A DNA stretch of 64,000 nucleotides. It comes from Steinernema hermaphroditum. Taxonomy: Eukaryota > Nematoda > Chromadorea > Rhabditida > Steinernematidae. The stretch lies in NCBI GenBank assembly GCA_030435675.1, contig CM059621.1:310001-374000 (forward strand). Direction: 5' to 3'. The notes under the pieces are model-generated. The model was not told the DNA's origin and made no database searches. It saw nothing but the letters and a program-made list of their open reading frames with translations. A program made the translations under genes and the position numbers. The first letter of the stretch is position 1. Each line of letters starts with the position of its first letter. This document shows positions 57,342-64,000 of the stretch, one piece after another.

Positions 57342-57493
57342 CGTCTGCCGTCTCTCACAACGCTGCTCCCAAGAAGATGAAATTGTGGTGGTGCAATAAA
57401 AGCGCGACGCGTCGCCACTCTCTCACAGCGGTCCGGAGCGAACGGGTTACCAATCAGAAACCTCCCGCTGGCACAAACTTGACCACTGTTTTT
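57342..57493 (+). repeat. TATA/T5 repeat, copy 6
   Basis: Second subtype: GCAATAAAAGCGCGACGCGT, then GGTCCGGAGCGAACGGGTT, CTCCCGCTGGCACAAACTTG and T5. A CGGG/CCCG stem is possible around ACCAATCAGAAAC. Confidence 0.65.
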
Positions 57494-57744
57494 GGCTGCA
57501 CTTTTCGGGTCTAATTTGAAATTTTTTATAATTTTTTTGTGAGACTATAATGGAGCATAAAGATGCCGGTTGTTAATAGCGTTTCAGTTAGGGGGAAACC
57601 CAACGGAATACCACTTTCACACAGAGATATTCACTGTTCAAATTGCACCAAAGCGACATTTTCCATATTACACAGCAAAATTTGAACACCGAGCCCAACA
57701 GAGCTTCAACAGAATGCGGTAGATACGACCATTTAAAAAGTGGT

Positions 57745-57896
57745 TCGTCTGCCGTCTATCACACCGCTGCTCTCAAGAAGTTACAATTGTAGTGGTACAA
57801 TAAAAGCGCGACGCGTCGACACTCTACCACAGCGGTCCGGAGCGAGCGGGTTACCAAAGGAACGTCCCCGCTGGCACTAACTTGACCACTGTTTTT
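57745..57896 (+). repeat. TATA/T5 repeat, copy 7
   Basis: Second subtype: ACAATAAAAGCGCGACGCGT, core GGTCCGGAGCGAGCGGG. AGCGGG pairs with CCCGCT across the loop, a six-base stem. Followed by CTTGACC and T5. Confidence 0.65.
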
Positions 57897-57980
57897 GGCT
57901 GACATTATTCGCTGCAATTTTTAACCCACGCTCTTTTTAACCCCCGCTCTCTATATGGAATAACTCATCGTTCGTCTGTT

Positions 57981-58137
57981 CGTCTGCCGTCTCTCACAAC
58001 GCTGCTCCCAAGGAGATAGAGTTGTGGTGGTACAATAAAAGCGCGGGGCATCGACGTCAACACAGAACAGGTCCGGAGTCAGCGGGTTATCATTCAGAAC
58101 CACGGTCCCGTTGGCACAAACTTGACCAGTTCTTTTT
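57981..58137 (+). repeat. TATA/T5 repeat, copy 8
   Basis: First subtype, close to copies 1, 3 and 5, with box ACAATAAAAGCGCG and a T5 end. Confidence 0.65.
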
Positions 58138-58139
58138 GT

Positions 58140-59749
58140 TCATTATGCCACCTTGTAGCCAAATCTATAGTGAGTCCAAAAATTTGCCATCTTGTAAGCA
58201 ACATCCCGCTTGCCATACTAATTTTGATATTTCAACTTGTTCAGTTTTGTCTTGCTTGTAATGGCTATTTCGAAGGGAAATGATCACAGACTGTGCTTCA
58301 CTTTTTTCGTACTTACGAACGCATTGTGATAGCGACAGACTTGCTTCTGATTTAACCAAACGCAGTTTCAAGAATCTACAAGCGTTGCTGACTGTTTGCG
58401 GACAACCTCAAGTGTTTTTAAAGACAGATTTTGTCTCGTCCAAGAAACATAGTAAATAAGCTCAAAGTATAGATCTGTGCTGATGGCTTCGCTGTCACGA
58501 GGCGACAACAAACCTATTTTTGTTTATCGCCTCCAATCGATCGCGGCCAGATGGAAAAAGAGGGCGTCGTCCGTGTGCAATACAGCGCACCGCATCCACC
58601 ATCCACTACTTGTTTTCGCGTCTTTTTTCGCCGGTGTCCTCTTTCGGTGTTCCCAATGCACACTGTTAATTCAGTTTCGCTTCAGTTTGGAAGAGCTAGG
58701 TCACCTTTTATCGTGGAAATAACTGATCCGATTAATATTGGATTTTTGCGTTTTCCTTGAATCTGAAAAGTAAATAAAAAAATCAAATCTATTTCAAGGA
58801 GTGTTGACTTAAGAATGAACAATTTGGTACGGTAAAGATGGTGATTCACTTATGTTGATGTATAAAATGCCGTGAGAATGTGAACTGCTCTTTCAGTTCC
58901 TTTTCGACAGCGCTGTTTGGCTGAACCTCCCAATGGCTCTATTCATAACAAGCGCGTGTGTACGAAATGCATGAGCTGTTATTCCAAACTTGTAAGATCT
59001 TAAGATATTTCCGATATGACGATGCGATGCCCTTCGTGTTTTCACATTTTCCGTCAATCTAAATTAGGGATGACATTCGAATCAAACAAACCAAGACGAG
59101 CAGTGTTCGAGCAGGCTGCAAACACAATAGCCTCACTATAAAAACAGATAGATTCCAGTGGACAACCTGCAGAGGAAATTTTGAAGATTCGGAAGAAAAT
59201 CATATCAATAAATGTATTTTTAGCAGTCCATGTTGGTTTTAATAGGTCAAATCCCTGCTTTTGTTCTTCATTTGTGTTCCTAGCAAAACCTTTATGTTGT
59301 CCGCGACTTCAGGATTGGTCGGACACTGCGAATAACCAAGTACATTTTCTGTCATGTTTGCCGGCTCGTCTCTGCTTGATAGAGTTGCTCATACACGCAA
59401 AATATGAAGAGTATTCAATCACAGCAACGTTGCAAACTCGTCGGTTTCTGCACCTTTGCTCGCCACTAAAACGTTGCACTCCTATCAGCATGTAAGATCG
59501 AATGAAACACTAACCCTATGTCCCTGATAAGTGTCATGAGTTCTTCATGTGATGAGCATGATTGGTCGCTTATCACGAGGAAGGTGTTCCCAGCTCTTTT
59601 GGCTGTAATATGTGCTGTACGATTTCGTCGGTGGTGATCGTTTGGTCGATTCTACCATTTCCAGAACCTTGTAAGTAGAACGTTTTTGTAAAATAGTGGT
59701 AGACTGTAGTAGTAGACCATACTATGTCGATAGAATCATACGTAGAAAC
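58140..59749. other. Intergenic, nothing recognised
   Basis: A plus-strand open frame near 58477-58722 has no motif, no clear splice context and no paralogue in the window. Nothing else is supported. Confidence 0.3.
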
Positions 59750-60012
59750 CAGAGATGCCAAGTAAGCCGGAGTCGGGCTGAATCCTTCAAGCCAAGCCGG
59801 AGCCGGCTCGGACCACCCCGCCTCAAAGCGGTAGCAGACGACGCGAGAAAATCGGATGTCCTTTGCCTCGCCACTGCATACCCATCGTCTCTCGTCGTCT
59901 GCGCCCTTTGTACCGATCCCCGCGAACGGTCGGAATTGACCCTAGTATATATTGCCAGGCCCCGAGCCGGAACCGGCTCCGATTGCGAAATCAATCCGAG
60001 TTGGCATCTGTG
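59750..60012. mobile_element. hAT-type MITE, 263 bp, 8-bp TSD
   Basis: Ends CAGAGATGCCAA and TTGGCATCTGTG, flanked by GTAGAAAC and GTAGAAAT (7 of 8 identical). The interior is rich in GCCGGAGCCGG-type units. A related, more decayed segment lies at about 60925-61110. Confidence 0.85.
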
Positions 60013-60924
60013 GTAGAAATCATTGTCCATCAAGTTAAGTCTATTACTGTGAAACCTCAAGCGATATCTCACCGAATGCTGATAATCGCAATGGCAAACG
60101 AAACGTCCTTGTCTTATCATTACGGAAAGACCCAGTTCAGTAGTTTCTGCCCTTGTTTGCTGTGTGGACATTAGAGATATAATTTTGTGTCCTTTCAAAA
60201 AGTGTGCTATTTGGCCGGAGATTAGTTTAGTCACTGTTTACATCTTCTGTTTACATTCACAATGACTTTTGGCCCAACACTCAAATATTTATCGTTGATA
60301 TGTTATCGATACAAAGCTAATAATTATTTTCTTGATGATATCCTGTTTACCTTATGATTATATTCATATCGCTGTTAACAAGTTTCCCCACTTTGTCTAA
60401 ACTAAATAGACCACCAATAACTGCACGGATAATGTTCGGTCTGCCAGCAAAACGTCACGTCCCCCGTAAACCCGTTGAACTGGGAATGACGTGCGGTAGA
60501 TTAATTGGTGTCTTAATGCGATTGGGTCGAAAACAAGAGATCAGAGAACGTGAGCTGCGCATGTGCGCGAGCTGTGGTTTGTGTATCTATCGTCTGTCCT
60601 TGTGCTAAACAGATAGATGCACTGGAATGCGTCAAAACATCAGCAGCAAAAGGGTAAATGGACTGTTTGATGGTCTATGGATATCTAAAAACTAGAACTC
60701 AGAAATTGTTGTGATCGTCACATACGATGAAGCGAGTGTGTCTCACTCTGTTACCCCAATGAACCGTTGGACAATGTGAATCAAATGATATGCAGGATAT
60801 CCTCAACCTTGCAATGGGAAAGTAGAAATAACGGTGGATGCTCAAAGAACAAAGCTATAACTTTAGTAGGGTACGACAAGATGAGCTGTAAATACTTTTA
60901 TTACAAGGATGTCGATTAGCCGAA

Positions 60925-61110
60925 GCCGACATTTCGAAATCCGAGCACCGACTCCGGCTCATACTGGCATGCTCGCCCACTTTGCTCGGCTTAGAATCTT
61001 AGCTGACACCGCGTAGGACATCCGAGCCAGAGGCGGGTCGAATTGCGAAATATTAGGCCGAGCCGGGTGGATGGGCCGGCTCCAGCTCAGTGCGATTCCG
61101 CTCGATTCTC
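60925..61110. repeat. Decayed relative of the hAT MITE
   Basis: It shares units such as CGAAATCCGAGC, GAGCCGGG and GAATTGCGAAAT with 59750-60012, but clean ends and a target duplication are not visible. Confidence 0.4.
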
Positions 61111-62515
61111 TTTATTGATATCATAAGTAACCAAACACTAACTTCGTTAATTCATAGGATGAACTCTGACCATTGAATGAAAGCATCATTAAATATTAAA
61201 CAATTCAAGAGCTTTTGTGCTAGCAACAATCTTCGCCATAGAGTGACCACAGAGAACGACCAGAGCGACTAAAATCCAGGGTACATTGTAGAAAGCATGC
61301 GGCCCCTGGCTACATTTTCCGCCTCATTAGTCTGCATAGAGGAAACCGCCACGTGACAAGCTTGCATCACGTGGACTTTTGGTTCTTGCATCTCCCATCT
61401 TGTGCAAATTTCCATGGCTGCCGGAAGCCAAGGAGTGTGAAGGGCCAAAAAGCAAAGAGTAAGAGGCTATGGAAGCCGTTCATCGTGCTCGTTTTCTTTC
61501 AATATCGTTCGAGAAGGGTTTCTATGTAAGCTCTGAAATATGGAACGCGGACAGAATGTGTACTGGAAATAACATGTTGCCAGGGTTGATTAAGAGACTG
61601 AGGAGATAAGGCGATTTCTCCCCTGATCTTTCTCCCGCAAACGTGGGGCCTGAAACTTGTGCAAGAGTTCTGGCCAGTCCAATTCGTTCGGTTTTGATAT
61701 GAACAGGCCTTCTTTCTTATTCCATAAGTCAGAATAATATGACCTATTCTGGGCCTGGTTCTAACACAGTTTCTACGTAATGTTGACCAGGACCAGTTCC
61801 TTGTCACCAGGTGTTCATTGCTCGTTTCCTTTTTGTGTTTTTTACCTTGTGCACTTACATGAAAGTTAAGTAATGCTCCTTCCACGTTGTTCTTTGATTC
61901 CATCAAATTCCGTTGATGCTGCCCGCTTCCCTGTACTTCATGCTTTTTGCTCACCTTTCGCCCCTGCACTTAGCGACGATTTGCGATCGTTCTAGATGAA
62001 GTCACAAATGAAAGCAAATTAAATCAAAATCAGTAAATCAGTAAAAATCTGGATGAGGTCGGCAGTCTACTGATCGTGTTTTTGACAATGCATAAACTGT
62101 GCAGCAGGATGTCTGCCACGTTTATGCTTGTGTTGTGATTCTAGGGAGAGCATTGGGGTGAACGTGACGTCATAATGTGCATCATAAATTGATAATGACA
62201 CAAGCCACTTTTTGTCGTTCATATCACCTGCCCTATTTTCGACGAAAGCTGGAAATTTTATGGTTGATCTTCAGTTCCAGAAATTAAATGCGAGTATAAG
62301 GGAACAAGCGATTGTTGTGAGATTCGATGCAAGAAGTTCATTAAGTAGTGCCCTAGATGGAGGCCACGTTTAAAAGACCTATCTGTACACCTATTTTAAA
62401 CAACTAATATCGATCAACTAACAAATAATAGCCCTATAATGCATGTTAAAAAGACCGAGATAAGAGAAGACTGAAAATCAAAAAAGGTTGATTATTACAA
62501 TACGCGCTTAACTGT
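61111..62515. other. Intergenic, nothing recognised
   Basis: A minus-strand frame of 156 residues (61499-61969) has no signal, domain, splice context or paralogue, and is treated as chance. Confidence 0.3.
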
Positions 62516-62517
62516 TC

Positions 62518-62716
62518 AAACTCATCCGGTTCGACACCGGAATAAGTTAGAAGGTGCTGGGTTCGGATCTGACCGCAGGCAAAACTTATATAGAATCAGA
62601 CAATGAAATGTATTCCAGAATGTTGTGTCAAGAAAACACGTAAAGGAAAACAGTTTTGCCTGCGGGCGGGCCTAGACCCCGGATCTTTTGACTTAAAGGG
62701 ATTGTTCCGGTTTCGA
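62518..62716. mobile_element. Foldback element with tRNA-like arms, copy 3 (diverged)
   Basis: Two inverted arms with CATCCGGTTCGACACCGG and GGGTTCGGATCTGACCGC, then CCTGCGGGCGGGCCTAGACC, around about 90 bp. Same design as 22468-22704 with many substitutions, so an independent and older insertion. Confidence 0.55.
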
Positions 62717-64000
62717 GCCGGGAGTCTATTTCAAATCCTATTTTAAACCATCAAGGTCATTTACCGCTTACAATCACTTCCGGCTTCGGCTTATTCCTCA
62801 ACATCAATAGAATTAAATCATTCAATCAAGGAAAAGGAACCGAAGATATCCATTAGTTGAAAGGCCCATCGACCCCTTTTTTCGAGATAGATATATGTTT
62901 AAACCATTAGCACTTCCGCAAGAATATTACATAATTTTCAGAACTACATGAGATGCACTATTTCTTATAATCATCATGTCATTTTGGAGAATAATTCATA
63001 GGAACTCTTGCTATAAATGGGCAATCGGTAAATGTTCTGTTATTGTTTTTTTAAGGTATTCGAATTGAATAAGTCAAACAATAGATCATTAGCATTCCAG
63101 CTTGTTTTCTTGAATTGTCATACCGTGATTGTCATCATATAACTTGTCCAACTCAAATCTGGTCCTGTTTTCCATCGTTCGTATCAATAGCAGTCGCGTC
63201 GCTTTCATCAGCGCGACTGCCACCAGCGTCAAACACAATTTTCTCGCATTCGCACACAGACAAGGCACACACAAACTATAGGCGCTGCTGATCTATTGCG
63301 CGCAGCCATACATCTGCCGAATGACCAATTACACCGCCTCGCAGAGTATCGGGTGCAAAGACGCAACGGAACCTCTTCTCTGACCTTTACATTACTTATC
63401 CGAAAAGGACATGTCCAGAAGGGGAAATTATGTCTCCTGAACGTGTCCTTATGGGTTCTCCGAAACACCTTTGGTGACATTAAAGTGCAGCGGACATTTT
63501 ACGAAACGTAAAGCCGTGAAGTGTGTGGATAACTGAGATCACTGCTCGAAGGCGAAGGCAACTGTTTCCGCGGTCAATGACGCAAATTTGAATTTTTTTG
63601 CTGTTTTGAAGGGGCTGTGACAATCGGTCAAAGATGAACATGTGTTAGCTCGCTAAAATTATCAAAACTGTGTTTCATTTCCCATTTCGGTGATCTCAGT
63701 GATCTCGGTTGATCTCAGTATTACTCTCGCTTTTCAACATTCCCTGACACCAACCAAAGCAAAGGTCTGTTTCAAACATCCATCTTATCAAAACATTTCA
63801 ACTCGAGGCATGTCAAGATAGTACAAAACCTATCTTTTGGCGCAAGAAGATTCGTTGATCCCCATTCCAAAGTGTTGCGGCTCGGTTTTCGTGTCCCTAG
63901 TCTAGCCTTGTGACACTGGAATGCGGATCAACAATCATAAAGTTCAAACTTTTTTTTGTTGTTGTTCAAGTTTTGAAAGAATTCCGAGAAACGGTCAAAG
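62717..64000. other. Intergenic to window end
   Basis: No gene was supported. Open frames near 63089-63511 on both strands overlap one another and lack splice or start context. Confidence 0.3.

Noticed and set aside
61499..61969. 156-residue open frame on the minus strand
   Set aside because: It has no recognisable domain, signal, splice context or paralogue; a frame of this length can arise by chance in 64 kb.

Overview
The window is nuclear DNA of a nematode, probably a rhabditid-type worm; the species cannot be fixed from sequence alone. The evidence is a lin-12/glp-1-type Notch gene, nematode-only serpentine chemoreceptors of the srsx type, many 40-50 nt introns, and TTTCAG acceptors a few bases upstream of start codons with no matching upstream donor, the usual mark of spliced-leader trans-splicing.

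Layout. 1-5244: four long arms of a mosaic foldback repeat, interleaved as A, B, A', B'. 6239-16243: a complete 13-exon Notch receptor gene (+), whose second and third introns hold tRNA-like Pol III units. 16480-17968: three trans-spliced genes (-) for single-pass membrane microproteins. 18459-19310: copies of a short repeat with a TATA box and a T5 terminator. 19555-39553: a tandem segmental duplication. Each unit carries a fukutin-like (LicD-family) gene, one or two srsx receptors and a conserved 0.5 kb block, and the two units have been hit by different transposons (Tc1-like inside a retroelement in unit 1; RTE, hAT and a 0.19 kb insert in unit 2; a mariner inside a receptor pseudogene). 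43926-44986: a fourth srsx gene. 46419-47002: a Mutator-like MITE with 9-bp duplications. 47241-47887: ubc-1/RAD6 (-). 48783-50756: a DD37D (maT-like) transposon beside a retroelement. 50846-53789: two divergently oriented genes for small EGF-repeat transmembrane proteins. 54001-58137: five more TATA/T5 repeats around a second microprotein locus, an inverted paralogue of the one at 17.8 kb. 58-64 kb: mostly intergenic DNA with MITEs.

Functionally, the Notch gene and the two EGF membrane proteins belong to cell-surface signalling; the srsx genes are a young chemoreceptor cluster; the fukutin-like pair is predicted to act on glycans in the Golgi; ubc-1 acts in DNA-damage ubiquitination. No gene here forms an operon that the sequence proves. 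Exon models were built by hand from splice sites and reading-frame continuity, without transcripts or database searches.
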